Notes under the pieces: generated by a model
What the model was told of the DNA's origin: nothing
Seen by the model: the letters and a program-made list of their open reading frames with translations, nothing else
Databases searched by the model: none
Assembly: GCF_003585925.1 (NCBI RefSeq)
Contig: NZ_NRJH01000014.1
Span: 1 to 54,126 of the forward strand
Length of the DNA: 54,126 nucleotides
Direction: 5' to 3'
Source: Psittacicella melopsittaci
GTDB taxonomy: Bacteria; Pseudomonadota; Gammaproteobacteria; Enterobacterales; Psittacicellaceae
Program-made: the position numbers and the translations under genes
Shown: positions 1 through 9,330 of the stretch, one piece after another
Layout of the letters: the number at the start of each line of letters is the position of its first letter
Numbering within the stretch: the first letter of the stretch is position 1

Positions 1-77
1 TTTACTTTTCCTTTACTTTTTCTTTACTTTTTCTTTACTTTTTCTTTACTTTTCCTTTACTTTTCCTTTACTTTTCC
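1..77. repeat. 11-bp tandem repeat at window edge
   Basis: Seven head-to-tail copies of an 11-bp unit, TTTACTTTTYC, start at the first base. The region to about 300 stays pyrimidine-rich and has no reading frame of note in either direction. I see no gene in 1-426 before yaaA. Confidence 0.85.
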
Positions 78-309
78 TTTTTTTGCTTTTACCTATCTCT
101 CGTTTTCCTTAATTTTACTTTCTTGTTTTTTGCATTTGTTCTTTTTGCCTTTATCTCTTTTCTTGCTTTTCCTTTGAGCTTGAGACAAGCCTTAAAGCAA
201 AGCCTAAAGTAAAACAAAAAGAAACAGTAAAACTTAAGCAAATCTCAAAAAAACTAAAAACAATTTTGCAACTAATAGCTCTTTAAGATGAGAATAAATT
301 TAAAAATAT

Positions 310-348
310 AAATTTTATTGATCATTAAAACCGATCAATAAAATTTTT
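310..348 (+). terminator. 14-bp perfect hairpin upstream of yaaA
   Basis: Arms 310-323 and 333-346 are perfectly complementary with a 9-nt loop, and T344-348 follow. It can be a terminator for transcription entering from the left, or an operator, because it abuts the yaaA -35 box. Confidence 0.5.
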
Positions 349-374
349 CACAATGGCAAATTTTATGGTATAAT
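346..374 (+). promoter_or_regulatory. yaaA promoter
   Basis: A -35-like TTTCAC at 346-351, a 17-bp spacer and a perfect TATAAT at 369-374. The ribosome site AAGGA at 415-419 precedes the ATG at 427. The -35 overlaps the 3' arm of the hairpin at 310-346. Confidence 0.6.
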
Positions 375-426
375 ATACTTGTAAAAAAGATTAACCAGAC
401 TTATATGAATTTTTAAGGATTTTAAA

Positions 427-1209
427 ATGTTAGTGCTTTTATCTCCAGCAAAAACTTTTAATACAAAGTTAAGCGTACCACATAAGTTTCCAGTACGTGC
501 TCCTGAATATTATGACTCACTAACAGATAAACTAATTTCTAATTTAAAAGAATTAAATCAAAATCAGTTAGAAGAACTGTTAGATGTAAGTGAAAAGATT
601 GCTCAAACTAACTTTGAGCGTTATAAATCTTGGACAAAAGAATTAAACGAAGCAAATGCAAAACCAGCTGCTTTTAGTTTTTGGGGTGATGTAAATAAGC
701 ATTTTGATGCTTTTACTTTATCACAAAGCCAATTAAAGTATGCGGATGAGCATGTTCTTTACTTAAGTGGTTTATATGGCCCAGTACGTCCTCTAGACTT
801 TATTAAAGAATATCGTCTAGAAATGGGCAAGTCTCTTGCAACTTCTCCAACTTGTAAGAATCTATACCAATTTTGGCATACTCCATTACTTGATTATTTA
901 AATGCTCGTATTGCAGCTGAAAATATTGAAGTAATTGTGAACCTAGCTTCTAAAGAGTATGCTGGAGCTGTGGATTTTGCTCAGGTTAAAGCCCCTGTGA
1001 TCGAAATTCAATTCAAAGAGCAAAAAAATGGTGTTTACAAAGTAATTTCTGTAATTGCTAAACGTAGCCGTGGTGAGTTTGCTCGTTGGATTGTCGAAAA
1101 CAAAGTAACTAAAATTGAACAATTAAAAGAGTTCAATGTAGGTGGTTACTACTTTAACCCAGAAGAGTCTACAGACAAATTATTTACTTTTTATCGCGAT
1201 GAAAAGTAA
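427..1209 (+). CDS. yaaA: Peroxide stress protein YaaA (DUF328/UPF0246)
   Basis: The 260-residue product matches the family length (E. coli 258). Family signatures are visible: LLSPAKTF at the N-terminus, LSGLYGPVRPLDFIKEYRLEMG in two adjoining blocks near residues 112-134, NLASKEY near 172, and a basic KRSRGEFAR block near 212. In E. coli YaaA is a cytoplasmic protein of the OxyR response that limits unincorporated iron and so Fenton damage during H2O2 stress; that role is inferred from homology. The ATG has AAGGA 7 nt upstream and a clear promoter. The gene is monocistronic, ending at a strong terminator. No OxyR site was identified by eye. Confidence 0.93.
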   Translation: MLVLLSPAKTFNTKLSVPHKFPVRAPEYYDSLTDKLISNLKELNQNQLEELLDVSEKIAQTNFERYKSWTKELNEANAKPAAFSFWGDVNKHFDAFTLSQSQLKYADEHVLYLSGLYGPVRPLDFIKEYRLEMGKSLATSPTCKNLYQFWHTPLLDYLNARIAAENIEVIVNLASKEYAGAVDFAQVKAPVIEIQFKEQKNGVYKVISVIAKRSRGEFARWIVENKVTKIEQLKEFNVGGYYFNPEESTDKLFTFYRDEK

Positions 1210-1248
1210 AGTTAAATAATATGAATTAAATAGAGTGTTTGTTATTCG

Positions 1249-1285
1249 AGTCTAGTTTGAATTAAGTTCAAACTAGACTTTTTTT
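1249..1285 (+). terminator. yaaA terminator
   Basis: Perfect 13-bp stem (1249-1261 with 1267-1279), 5-nt loop, then a T-run to 1285. Confidence 0.9.
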
Positions 1286-1470
1286 AATAAGTGTGGTTTT
1301 TGCTTTTACTCTTGTTTGTGCTCTTGCTTTTACACTTACTCTCACTCTTACACTTCTATTAGTTTATCTTTAGTGTATTAGTGTTTTTTTAGTTGCTCGC
1401 CTTTATTTTTAGCAGTTGTAAGTGATTGTCATTTTATTTGCTTTAAAATAAGCTGATTTTTTAAATTTTC

Positions 1471-1498
1471 TTGCTTGCTATTTTTTCTTTGCTATAAT
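1471..1498 (+). promoter_or_regulatory. fieF promoter
   Basis: TTGCTT at 1471-1476, a 16-bp spacer and TATAAT at 1493-1498 lie about 150 nt before fieF. The rest of 1286-1648 is T-rich intergenic sequence in which I see nothing else. Confidence 0.55.
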
Positions 1499-1648
1499 TT
1501 TCCCTTTGTTTGTCTTGCAAAAAGTTATAATAAAAAACACATAACAATTATTATTTTGCACGATATTTTAGTGACTTAGCAAAGTATTTTTCTGAGATAT
1601 TGTGGTAAATATCTGTAAAAAATATTTTGCTGTTTTGGAAAAGATCTT

Positions 1649-2692
1649 ATGACAGTTTTATCTCCTGAAGAGTATAAACGTACGGTAAGTCGAGCTTCAA
1701 TTGCAGCCATTTGTACTGCGTTGACGCTGATAGTTATCAAGCTTACCGTCGTAATTATGAGTAACTCGATTTCACTCTATGCTTCGTTAATGGACTCAGT
1801 ATTTGACGTAGCTTGTAGTGTAATTAACTTAATTATTTTACGTAAAGCTTTAAAACCTGCCGATGATGATCATACTTTTGGGCATGGTAAATTAGAGTAC
1901 TTTGGTATTTTAGGGCAAAGTATTTTTATAGGTACTTTAGCGGTAATGCTAATTGTTAGTGCTATTAACCGTTTTTCTACCCCTGTCCCTATTGAAAAAA
2001 CCACCCTTTCGGTAATAATTCTTATTATTTCCATTATTATGACCGCAATCCTCGTAGCTTACCAACAGCGAATCATTAGGATCACTGGTTCGGAAATGAT
2101 AAAAGTGGACCAAGCCCACTATAAAATGGACTGCTTAATGAACGCTTCGGTAGCTGTGGCAATTGTTTTTGCTCACTATGGTTATGCTAAAGTGGATTTA
2201 ATACTCGCCATAATTATTGGTATTTACATGTTAGTTTCCGTTTATCAAATGATAAAAACTGCCGTAGATGGCTTAACTGACAAGGTACTACCTAGCGAAG
2301 ATCTGCAGTTAATTGAGCTAACCATAAACAAGCATCCTCAAGTTTTAGGCGTACATGAACTGCGGACACGTCAAGCTGCTAATACCAAATACATTCAATT
2401 TCATCTAGAGCTAGACAATAATATTCTCTTACGTCAAGCCCATGACATTTGTGATGAAATTGAAACTACTTTATTAGCTATTTTCCCAGATGCTTTAATT
2501 ACCATTCACCCAGAACCAAAAATGGTAGCCCAAGAAGAGGCAAAAGGAACTTATCAAGCTAAGACATCTCCTGAACTTGTTGATCTCGTGCAAAACTATG
2601 CCGAGCATGAAAACCAAGAACCTCAGCAAAAACGTCGTTTTTGGCGTCGTCGTAAAGACAAGGATCAGGAACAAGATCAAGAACAAGAATAG
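1649..2692 (+). CDS. fieF: Cation-efflux (CDF) transporter, FieF/YiiP-like
   Basis: Inner-membrane cation diffusion facilitator, expected to export Zn2+/Fe2+ in exchange for protons. Six transmembrane segments span about residues 15-205. The YiiP transport-site ligands are present as D49, D53, H157 and D161, and the HTFGHGKLE motif sits at 75-83. The cytoplasmic dimerisation domain includes HELRTRQA near 237. Family members are about 300 residues. This one is 347 because of a charged C-terminal tail of about 50 residues (Arg/Lys block, then alternating D/E/Q). The substrate cannot be fixed from sequence. The ATG start has only a weak GGA upstream. The gene is monocistronic with its own promoter and terminator. 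Confidence 0.9.
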   Translation: MTVLSPEEYKRTVSRASIAAICTALTLIVIKLTVVIMSNSISLYASLMDSVFDVACSVINLIILRKALKPADDDHTFGHGKLEYFGILGQSIFIGTLAVMLIVSAINRFSTPVPIEKTTLSVIILIISIIMTAILVAYQQRIIRITGSEMIKVDQAHYKMDCLMNASVAVAIVFAHYGYAKVDLILAIIIGIYMLVSVYQMIKTAVDGLTDKVLPSEDLQLIELTINKHPQVLGVHELRTRQAANTKYIQFHLELDNNILLRQAHDICDEIETTLLAIFPDALITIHPEPKMVAQEEAKGTYQAKTSPELVDLVQNYAEHENQEPQQKRRFWRRRKDKDQEQDQEQE

Positions 2693-2701
2693 GTTATTTT
2701 T

Positions 2702-2739
2702 AAGACCAGAAGAATTTTTTTCTTCTGGTCTTTTGTTTT
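2702..2739 (+). terminator. fieF terminator
   Basis: 13-bp stem (2702-2714 with 2720-2732) followed by a T-rich tail. Confidence 0.88.
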
Positions 2740-2866
2740 TTAGGTTAGATTTTTTAGAGCCTCTTTTGAGTAGTTTAATTTTGCTAATTTTTCCTTTGCC
2801 TAAAAATCTTGCTGACAGAAAATTATTTTTGCATTAAGATATAAAGGGTATAAGCAAGAATTGCTT

Positions 2867-2895
2867 TTGTTCGCAAAGCAAAATAGCGGTATAAT
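2867..2895 (+). promoter_or_regulatory. pepA promoter
   Basis: TTGTTC at 2867-2872, a 17-bp spacer and TATAAT at 2890-2895, about 75 nt before the pepA start. Confidence 0.6.
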
Positions 2896-2968
2896 ATTAG
2901 GTAGATTTGGCTCACTAAGGTTGGGCTAAATAAAGATTAACTTTCGCATAACAAAAAAAGGAAATAGC

Positions 2969-4513
2969 ATGCTTTTTAATGTTGTCCATACACTTCAACA
3001 TGGTAAAGAAGACACTTTAGTTTTATTTGCCAACACTGAAGGAAAACTTGTAAGAACAAACGACTTAAATGCTGATACTGTAGCTGACGTTGAACGTTTA
3101 CTAGTATTAGATAACTTCAAAGGCTCTACAGGTGAAGTTTCTCACTTCTACTCTGTAGCTGGTTTAACTGGTTTTACCCGTGTTATAGTTGCCGGTGTAG
3201 GTAAATACGATGCTGAGCACAAATTAACAGCTAAAGCATTAAAAAAAGTTGCTGATAAATTAGTAAAAAAATTAGTTGAAGTTAAAGCTTCGTCATTAAC
3301 TTTACTATTACCAGAAGACTTATTAACTACGGCTGAAGCAAGTGATGCACCTTACCACACTGCTTTAGTATTTGTTGAAGCGATTAACTTTAGTCGTTAC
3401 AAATTCAAACGCTTCCTGACTTTAGATAAACCTGAAGAAGGTCACGCGGACAACTGCTCTTGCTGTACAGGAGTTAAATCTTATCACTTCTACGTAACTC
3501 CAGAACACGCTGCTGCCTTTGAAGCAGGTTTAGCTGATGCACGTTGCATTTCTGCTGGGGTTAAATTAGCTCGTGACTTAGGTAACCTACCTGGTAATAT
3601 CTGTACTCCTCGCTATCTTGCTGATCAAGGGGAAAAACTAGCTCGTGATTACGACAATATTACTACCGAAGTTCTTGATGAAAACGCTCTTGAAGCTTTA
3701 GGCATGGGTTGCTACCTTGCTGTAGGTAAGGGTTCTTCTAACCGTCCATACATGACAGTAGTAAAATACAACGGTGCTCCAGATAGCAACCAACGTCCAT
3801 ATGTGTTTGTAGGTAAAGGAATGACTTTTGATACAGGTGGTTATTCTTTAAAACCAGCTGCAAGTATGGAAGAAATGAAATACGACATGTGTGGGGCAGC
3901 TTCGGTATTAGGTTTAGTTAAAGCAGTAGCGGAATTAAACTTACCAATTAACTTAGTTGGGGTTGTAGCTGGCTGTGAAAACTTAATTTCTAGCACTTCA
4001 TACCGTCCAGGTGATATTCTAAAATCTATGAACGGTTTAACAGTAGAAGTAAACAATACTGATGCTGAAGGTCGTTTAGTATTATGTGATGCTTTAACTT
4101 ATGTAGCTCGTTTTAACCCATTAAAAGTAATTGATATTGCTACTTTAACTGGGGCATGTATGGTTGCTTTAGGTAGCCGTATTACGGGTGTATTCTCTAC
4201 AAGAGATGAGTTTGCTCGTGAATTAGTAGAAGCGGGTGAATATGTTGATGACCGTGGTTGGCATTTACCTCTAGACGATGACTTCCGTGCAGACATGCGT
4301 GGTAACCATGCAGATTTAACTAACGCAGGTAGTCGTTTTGGTGGGGCTTCAACAGCAGCAGCTTTCTTAAGCTACTTTACTAAAGATTACGACTGGGCTC
4401 ACTTAGATGTAGCTGGTACAGCTTGGGTTTCAGGTAAATACCACTTAGCTACTGGTCGTCCAGTATCTTTAATGACGCGTTGGTTACAAAACCAAGTAAT
4501 GCAAGCAGAATAA
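2969..4513 (+). CDS. pepA: Leucyl aminopeptidase, M17 family (PepA)
   Basis: Cytosolic two-metal aminopeptidase that removes N-terminal residues from peptides. The 514-residue length and two-domain layout are typical (E. coli 503). The M17 metal ligands are visible as K283, D288, D306, D365 and E367, with catalytic K295 and R369. The signature NTDAEGRL is at 363-370. In E. coli PepA also binds DNA as an accessory factor in Xer recombination and represses carAB; whether this protein does so is unknown. A small CSCC cluster at 163-166 lies in the linker between the N-terminal and catalytic domains and is unusual. The start has GGAAA just upstream. Monocistronic. Confidence 0.96.
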   Translation: MLFNVVHTLQHGKEDTLVLFANTEGKLVRTNDLNADTVADVERLLVLDNFKGSTGEVSHFYSVAGLTGFTRVIVAGVGKYDAEHKLTAKALKKVADKLVKKLVEVKASSLTLLLPEDLLTTAEASDAPYHTALVFVEAINFSRYKFKRFLTLDKPEEGHADNCSCCTGVKSYHFYVTPEHAAAFEAGLADARCISAGVKLARDLGNLPGNICTPRYLADQGEKLARDYDNITTEVLDENALEALGMGCYLAVGKGSSNRPYMTVVKYNGAPDSNQRPYVFVGKGMTFDTGGYSLKPAASMEEMKYDMCGAASVLGLVKAVAELNLPINLVGVVAGCENLISSTSYRPGDILKSMNGLTVEVNNTDAEGRLVLCDALTYVARFNPLKVIDIATLTGACMVALGSRITGVFSTRDEFARELVEAGEYVDDRGWHLPLDDDFRADMRGNHADLTNAGSRFGGASTAAAFLSYFTKDYDWAHLDVAGTAWVSGKYHLATGRPVSLMTRWLQNQVMQAE

Positions 4514-4532
4514 TAATTTATTTCTGTAAAGT

Positions 4533-4562
4533 AAAAAAAGGCGCCCTAGGGGCGTCTTTTTT
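4533..4562 (+). terminator. pepA terminator
   Basis: GC-rich stem with A/T extensions (AAAAAAGGCGCCC pairing with GGGGCGTCTTTTTT), immediately after pepA. Confidence 0.88.
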
Positions 4563-4582
4563 ATGCTTATGATAAAATTTTT

Positions 4583-4619
4583 TCAAACAAAATTAGCCCT
4601 CTTCAAGTGCTGAGGGCTA
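4583..4619 (-). terminator. Terminator of the convergent exported-protein gene
   Basis: TAGCCCTC (4594-4601) pairs with GAGGGCTA (4612-4619). Read on the minus strand it is followed by ATTTTGTTT. It serves the gene at 4683-5309. Confidence 0.7.
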
Positions 4620-4682
4620 GTTATTTTAGTAGCTTCAAGCTTACTTAGCAAAATTAAAGCTAAAGAAAAGTAACTAGTAAAC

Positions 4683-5309
4683 CTAGTTTACAATGCGAAT
4701 ATAAAATTCCTTATAGAAGTGAATAGCACGATCATAGTAGTACTCAACTTCAGGGTAGGCTATCGTAAAATTAGTTCTTATGTTTTCAGGATTTTGTCTA
4801 AGCAGGTTCTCTTTATTACTTAGAGCCATATTTTCATTTACTTTCATATTTATAAGCATAAATGTACTTTCCAAAGCCATAGTTTGCAAGTATTGCGGAT
4901 TTCTTTGAAAAACATCATAAATAGTAAAGATCTCTTTACATCCAGAATATGCCTCGCTTTTCAACTCTAGAGACAAAACTGCAAGATTATTACTCTTAGG
5001 CACACAACCTGCGGCAACTTTTAGAAATAAGGTCACGCGAGGATCTTGCTCATAATAAGAATTACTTGGATTATAAGAAAAATTACTATTAAGGTCTGCA
5101 AAGAAATGTACCCCTACAGTGTAAACAAAATCAGCTGCATTCATTTCTACGCCATAATAAGTATTTTGTATATTACTAATAGTATTTTTCGCATGTTTAA
5201 TAATTTCGTCTCTGGCGGTGTTATAACTAGAATTTGCGAAGCTTGGTGCAGTAGTTGCACCTAGGCTTAAGAGAGCAAGACAGGTAGTGATAAGGCTTTT
5301 ACGAAACAT
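4683..5309 (-). CDS. Exported DPR-family protein, member A
   Basis: 208 residues. The N-terminus MFRKSLITTCLALLSLGATT then APSFA looks like a signal peptide cleaved near residue 25, so the protein is exported. It shares the hallmarks of the 14-gene array at 33.5-45.3 kb: ADLNSNF followed by YYEQDPRV (DPR at 89-91), cysteines at 102 and 124, an LQTMAL segment near 141, and a C-terminal FYKEFYIRIV. I recognise no characterised family and give no function. The start is set by AGGAG 7-8 nt upstream of the ATG. It is divergent from member B and lies about 28 kb from the main array, so it is either a dispersed copy or a founder. Confidence 0.8.
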   Translation of the reverse strand: MFRKSLITTCLALLSLGATTAPSFANSSYNTARDEIIKHAKNTISNIQNTYYGVEMNAADFVYTVGVHFFADLNSNFSYNPSNSYYEQDPRVTLFLKVAAGCVPKSNNLAVLSLELKSEAYSGCKEIFTIYDVFQRNPQYLQTMALESTFMLINMKVNENMALSNKENLLRQNPENIRTNFTIAYPEVEYYYDRAIHFYKEFYIRIVN

Positions 5310-5614
5310 GATTGTTCTCCTATAAGGATATTTTTTAAGTTGAGAAATTGAGAATATTATTATAAATACATCACTTTTTTAACTTTATTATAACGAGATT
5401 TTTTTCTTAAGAGAAACCATTTTATATTGAAGTTTCTGAAAAATGTAGTTATTTTCTACTTTTAAATAACTATCTCTAGATACAACTAAGATGTGTATAA
5501 TATGAAATAATAAAGCCATTGCTTTTGCCTAACGAAGGTTAATTTAGTTCTGCAAAAGGTAAATTCATTTCTCAACAAAAAGTTTTTCTTAAAACTAAAA
5601 AAACAATAACAATT
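5310..5614. promoter_or_regulatory. Divergent promoter region between members A and B
   Basis: About 300 bp. Rightward, TATAAT at 5496-5501 lies about 115 nt before member B. Leftward, TATAAT (plus-strand ATTATA, 5359-5364) lies about 50 nt before member A. The -35 boxes are poor, and the GGTCATTTGACC palindrome of the main array is absent. Confidence 0.4.
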
Positions 5615-6292
5615 ATGTCTCGAAAACATGTACTTTTATCACTTTGTGCTTTAGGGGCTACAGGTGTAGCTCTATACTATGGTTATGATTATTACGAAAA
5701 CAATTCTACTAGAGGCCTAGAAGCAAAGTATGCTAAACTTTCTCCCGAGTTTTCTAAAGCTATGGTATCCGTGAGGAATGGTACTCAAGGTACTTATCAA
5801 AGTACCAATAGTAGGCTTGTAAGTCCAACGTATGTAACTAGCAGACATTTTCTCGATATTATTAGTAAAAGTTATTTTGGTGAGTTAAATAAAGAGTTTA
5901 TTCTTACTTCTAATAGTTATCGTCAAGATCCTAGTATTGATAGATTTATTGAGTTTGCTAAAGTATGTGACAAAATGTCTGAATTAGACATATATAATTA
6001 TGGGGACCATCCAACTTGTCGATATGCTAACGTGATTTGGGAGCTTAGTCAAAAAGATCCTGAGGTAATCAAAAGCCTTGCTCTTTTAGGTATTATGGCA
6101 AGTGCAAGAGAAGTTAGACCACATAATCAAACCGAATTATCTAAGTCATTAATTGCTTTAGAGAAAAATATTTCTAACTTTGATTTAGGTTTTACCTATA
6201 CTTTACCTACGTCTGAGTATCTTACGCAAGAAAATGTTAGAAGTCATACTAGGTCTTGGTTTAATCTTTCTGTTCTTGAAAGAAGAAAATAA
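5615..6292 (+). CDS. Exported DPR-family protein, member B
   Basis: 225 residues. The hydrophobic N-terminus (about residues 5-22, rich in Leu/Ala) lacks a clear AXA cleavage site and runs into YYGYDYYEN, so it may stay as a membrane anchor. The family core is clear: GELNKEF, then YRQDPS at 102-107, cysteines at 118 and 135, KSLALLGIMA near 160, and FDLGFTYTLP near the C-terminus. It is the only member on the plus strand, divergent from member A. No Shine-Dalgarno sequence is visible before the ATG. Function unknown. Confidence 0.75.
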   Translation: MSRKHVLLSLCALGATGVALYYGYDYYENNSTRGLEAKYAKLSPEFSKAMVSVRNGTQGTYQSTNSRLVSPTYVTSRHFLDIISKSYFGELNKEFILTSNSYRQDPSIDRFIEFAKVCDKMSELDIYNYGDHPTCRYANVIWELSQKDPEVIKSLALLGIMASAREVRPHNQTELSKSLIALEKNISNFDLGFTYTLPTSEYLTQENVRSHTRSWFNLSVLERRK

Positions 6293-7544
6293 AAACGCTT
6301 AGTAAATAAAAGCGGGGTTGATGTTTAATCTCGCTTTTTGCTTTAGCAAAATTTTTTGAGGGTGAGAGTTTTAGCAAAATAATATCCCAAAAGTTATACT
6401 CTAAAATTCCAAAAAGCCAAACTACAACCTTGCAAAACCAAAACCTCAACGTCGCAAAATCCCTAAATCTATCCCTCAAAAAAAATCACGCCAAAAAAAA
6501 GTGCAAAAAATTGCTCTAAAAAATCATTTTCCAAAAAACTTTTAGGAAAAGATTTTCTTCTTTGTGGGAGTAAAAAAAGCTAATTCTTTACTTCTTTATA
6601 GGGGAATAAAAATTAGCCCTTTATAAAACTCTCCTAGTTTAGGCAAGTAATTTAATCTCCCTTAAAAAAACTGCCTAAAATTAGGCAAAAATTAAAAATT
6701 TGCCTTTTTATTTCCTGTTTATCAATTACTTAAGAAAATCTTTTAAAAAAGTGTTGATCTGAATAATTATACATGCTACTATAAAACTATACCTAAGGAA
6801 ATAAAAAATTACGCGAAAAAAAGTATTATTCCTCTTGCCTTTTTTTCTTTTATATTTTCCTTTGCAAACATTTATAAGGCAAGAAAGTTTGTACTTTTTT
6901 CTACCTCATTTTTTATTTCTTTTCCTGCAACAATCTTAAGTTATTTTTTAAATTTTTATAAGTTTTATAGGAGTATAAACTTATATTAGTTCTTTATTTT
7001 TTTAATACGCTAAATTTAAAAATAAGGAGAGATGCCAACATATGAAAAATTCTTCATCGTAACAAGTTTAACATTTTGGCAACAGGAGGAATACATGCAA
7101 AATTTATCTCAGGCTAAAGGGTTCTAAGAGAAAATAATTTTATCCCCTTTATGCTAACAAGTCTGTACCCTTACAGTTATTCTTACTTTAGCAGCAGCTC
7201 GTAGTGACTACCAGTCAATGTTAGAGGACAAGGCTTTTACTTCTCGAGATTGAGATTGAGAGAATCAGAAGTTGGCTAACTGATAATAAAGGATGTAGAG
7301 GCGGGGGTTCAGTAGATTTACTGAATAGTTTGCATAGTTTTATTTATAGGAATTGATTTTTTTCTAGAGGCACGAGTAATGGCTCTCTAGAAGCAAAACA
7401 GATTTTTTTCATAGTGATTTGAGGAGCTTAATTGCTCCTCAAATACTCTCGACAGATTTTTTCACCTTACAAAACCTAACAATAGGGGTTTGTTTATATT
7501 TTTTTTCATATTAATATCCTGTCTAATAAAATCTTAAAAACATA
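6293..7544 (+). other. Non-coding region with hairpins; possible ncRNA
   Basis: No protein gene is visible in 1.25 kb. A near-palindrome TGCCTAAaaTTAGGCA (6672-6687) recurs at 13444-13460. From about 7070 the sequence is richer in G and C and holds many local stems: GTAG/CTAC, CTGTA/TACAG near 7170, TTCAGTA/TACTGAA near 7310, a 7-bp stem at 7363-7391, and a perfect 11-bp stem at 7417-7444. A terminator at 7545-7569 closes the region although no upstream plus-strand gene ends after 6292. That suggests a non-coding transcript covering about 7050-7570, or a decayed gene. Confidence 0.35.
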
Positions 7545-7569
7545 AACCAGCTAATTTAGCTGGTTTTTT
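7545..7569 (+). terminator. Terminator without an assigned gene
   Basis: Perfect 10-bp stem AACCAGCTAA / TTAGCTGGTT with TTTT after it. The nearest upstream plus-strand gene ends 1.25 kb earlier. Confidence 0.75.
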
Positions 7570-7584
7570 GCGTAGTAAAAAGAC

Positions 7585-7750
7585 AAAAAACAAATTAAAA
7601 ACCCAAAAGCAAAATAAATACCCAAAAACAAAATAAAAAGCAAAAATACAAAACAAAAGACAAAAAGCAAAGCAAAAGACAAAGCCAAATACAAAATAAA
7701 ACCCAAAAGCAAAATAAAACCCAAAAGCAAAATAAAAACCAAAAGACAAA
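7585..7750. repeat. Low-complexity A-rich repeat tract
   Basis: Imperfect repeats of units such as AAAACCCAAAAGCAAAATAA. They open long but meaningless frames (Phe/Gly/Tyr/Ala periodic) on the minus strand. I treat this as non-coding simple sequence between two terminators. Confidence 0.7.
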
Positions 7751-7776
7751 AACCTATACAAATCTACTAGCAAGAG

Positions 7777-7818
7777 AAAAAGCTAAAGCTCAGGGAGTTC
7801 CCTGAGCTTTAGCTTTTT
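7777..7818. terminator. dacB terminator (bidirectional)
   Basis: A perfect 19-bp stem (7777-7795 with 7800-7818) directly after the dacB stop codon, with U-runs possible on both strands. Confidence 0.9.
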
Positions 7819-9303
7819 TTATTGTTTATTTAAAAATTCAAGTAGTTGATTTTCAAAATTAACTAAATGCGCATTATTACTTACCAGATTATTAATAAAG
7901 TAAGTAAAGGCAATTTTGTGACCTTTGCTGGTTGTAAGGATCCCTGTAAAATTACTTACCCCATTTAATGAGCCTGTTTTGCCGATTAAGCTATAGTTTT
8001 TATAGCTAGTACGTAAGGCTAGAGTACCTTCGTTTTGTTGCGGAAAAAGGGTTAAAAGGTTGCTTAATGAGGCGTTATTAGTATAAATAGCACTCATGAT
8101 TTTTGTCATTTGCACTGGAGTTACATTATTGTAATAAGAGAGCCCTGAGCCATCATAAATACTAGGATCAACTTCGAGTCCTAAAGAAGTAAGCAGTTGA
8201 CTGTTTACTTGATTAGCTAAAGTATAGGATACAGGTTGCCCTGTACGCTTGAGAGCTATATTACGATAAAGTTGCTCGGCAATGTGGTTTTCTGATTTAG
8301 TTAACATGGTTTTAACTAAATCACCTATAGTTGCACTAGGAATACTAAAACTTGGGGTGCGATCACTACTAATTAAAGTTTGCTCGAATTTGAGGTTACT
8401 AACTTTAATACCCGCATTAGTTAAAGCTTGACGAATTACATTGCCTGTAAAAAGATCGCCATTAGGAACTGCAAAATACATCCAGATACCATCACGACTT
8501 TGGCTACTACAGCCTGTAAGAGTAAAGCTAGTATTTTGTGGATTCGAGTAGTTTAATTCACAGCTTGTGCTTTGGTTACGCGAAACTATCCGAACTTGGG
8601 AGTTAATGCTAATTACATTAGCATTAGACACGTTTTTCATTGGGGCAATAGTGCCTACAGCTTTACTGGTATCTAGAGTGCCCGTAATACAGTTGTAGTT
8701 ATACTGAGCAGCTGAGTTTTCTGAACTATAACACATAGAATTACCATTCCACACCCAGCCTTGTGGACGGTTGTGTCCGGTGTATTTTCCTGTATTAATG
8801 GTTAAGGTATTAATTTGCGTTACTCCATTGCCTTTTAATTGGCTAATGAGATTATTTACACTTGCCAAATTAAAGCTAGGGTCACCTGTAAACTCTAAAG
8901 TAAGATTCGAGCCATTTAAGTAAGCATTGGTATATAAACGCGAATTAAAATCAAAAGTTAATGCCGTTAATAAAGCAGTAATTACTTTATTGGTAGAAGC
9001 GGGCTTAAAATTGAGATTGGCATTGTAACTTAAAACCACGCGATTATTTGTTAAGTCAACAGCATAAACGCCCACTAAAGCTCCTGGTAAGTAGGCTTGA
9101 GGATTAAAGTTACCTACTCTACCGCCTGTCCAATCGAGGTTAGGGAGAGTGAGCTGGCTTATTGCCGTACTTGAGGCATATTGTGCCGAGGCGTTTTGGC
9201 TTTGTTGAATTAAATCATCCAAAGAATCATTAGCCTCATCAGCCCAGCTTGGCAGGGCTAATAAAGCTAAAAAACAAAGGGGTAGAGAAAGTTTCATAGA
9301 CAT
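7819..9303 (-). CDS. dacB: D-alanyl-D-alanine carboxypeptidase/endopeptidase (PBP4, S13)
   Basis: Periplasmic low-molecular-weight penicillin-binding protein that trims or cleaves peptidoglycan cross-links. A signal peptide (MSMKLSLPLCFLALLALPSWA) is present. The three active-site motifs of serine peptidase family S13 are intact: SxxK at S103-K106 (STNK), SxN at S337-N339 (SEN), and KTG at 442-444. The length of 494 fits PBP4 (E. coli 477), including the large insert between SxxK and SxN. It lies 27 nt after gloB on the same strand, so it is probably the last gene of an rnhA-gloB-dacB run. No SD is obvious; the ATG at 9303 and the one two codons later are both usable. Confidence 0.93.
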   Translation of the reverse strand: MSMKLSLPLCFLALLALPSWADEANDSLDDLIQQSQNASAQYASSTAISQLTLPNLDWTGGRVGNFNPQAYLPGALVGVYAVDLTNNRVVLSYNANLNFKPASTNKVITALLTALTFDFNSRLYTNAYLNGSNLTLEFTGDPSFNLASVNNLISQLKGNGVTQINTLTINTGKYTGHNRPQGWVWNGNSMCYSSENSAAQYNYNCITGTLDTSKAVGTIAPMKNVSNANVISINSQVRIVSRNQSTSCELNYSNPQNTSFTLTGCSSQSRDGIWMYFAVPNGDLFTGNVIRQALTNAGIKVSNLKFEQTLISSDRTPSFSIPSATIGDLVKTMLTKSENHIAEQLYRNIALKRTGQPVSYTLANQVNSQLLTSLGLEVDPSIYDGSGLSYYNNVTPVQMTKIMSAIYTNNASLSNLLTLFPQQNEGTLALRTSYKNYSLIGKTGSLNGVSNFTGILTTSKGHKIAFTYFINNLVSNNAHLVNFENQLLEFLNKQ

Positions 9304-9330
9304 TAGAGATCAAGGTTGAGAGTTGGCAGC

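Noticed and set aside
7534..7773. Phe/Gly-rich minus-strand ORFs
   Set aside because: Produced by a simple A-rich repeat; two overlapping frames are equally open and neither has a ribosome site.
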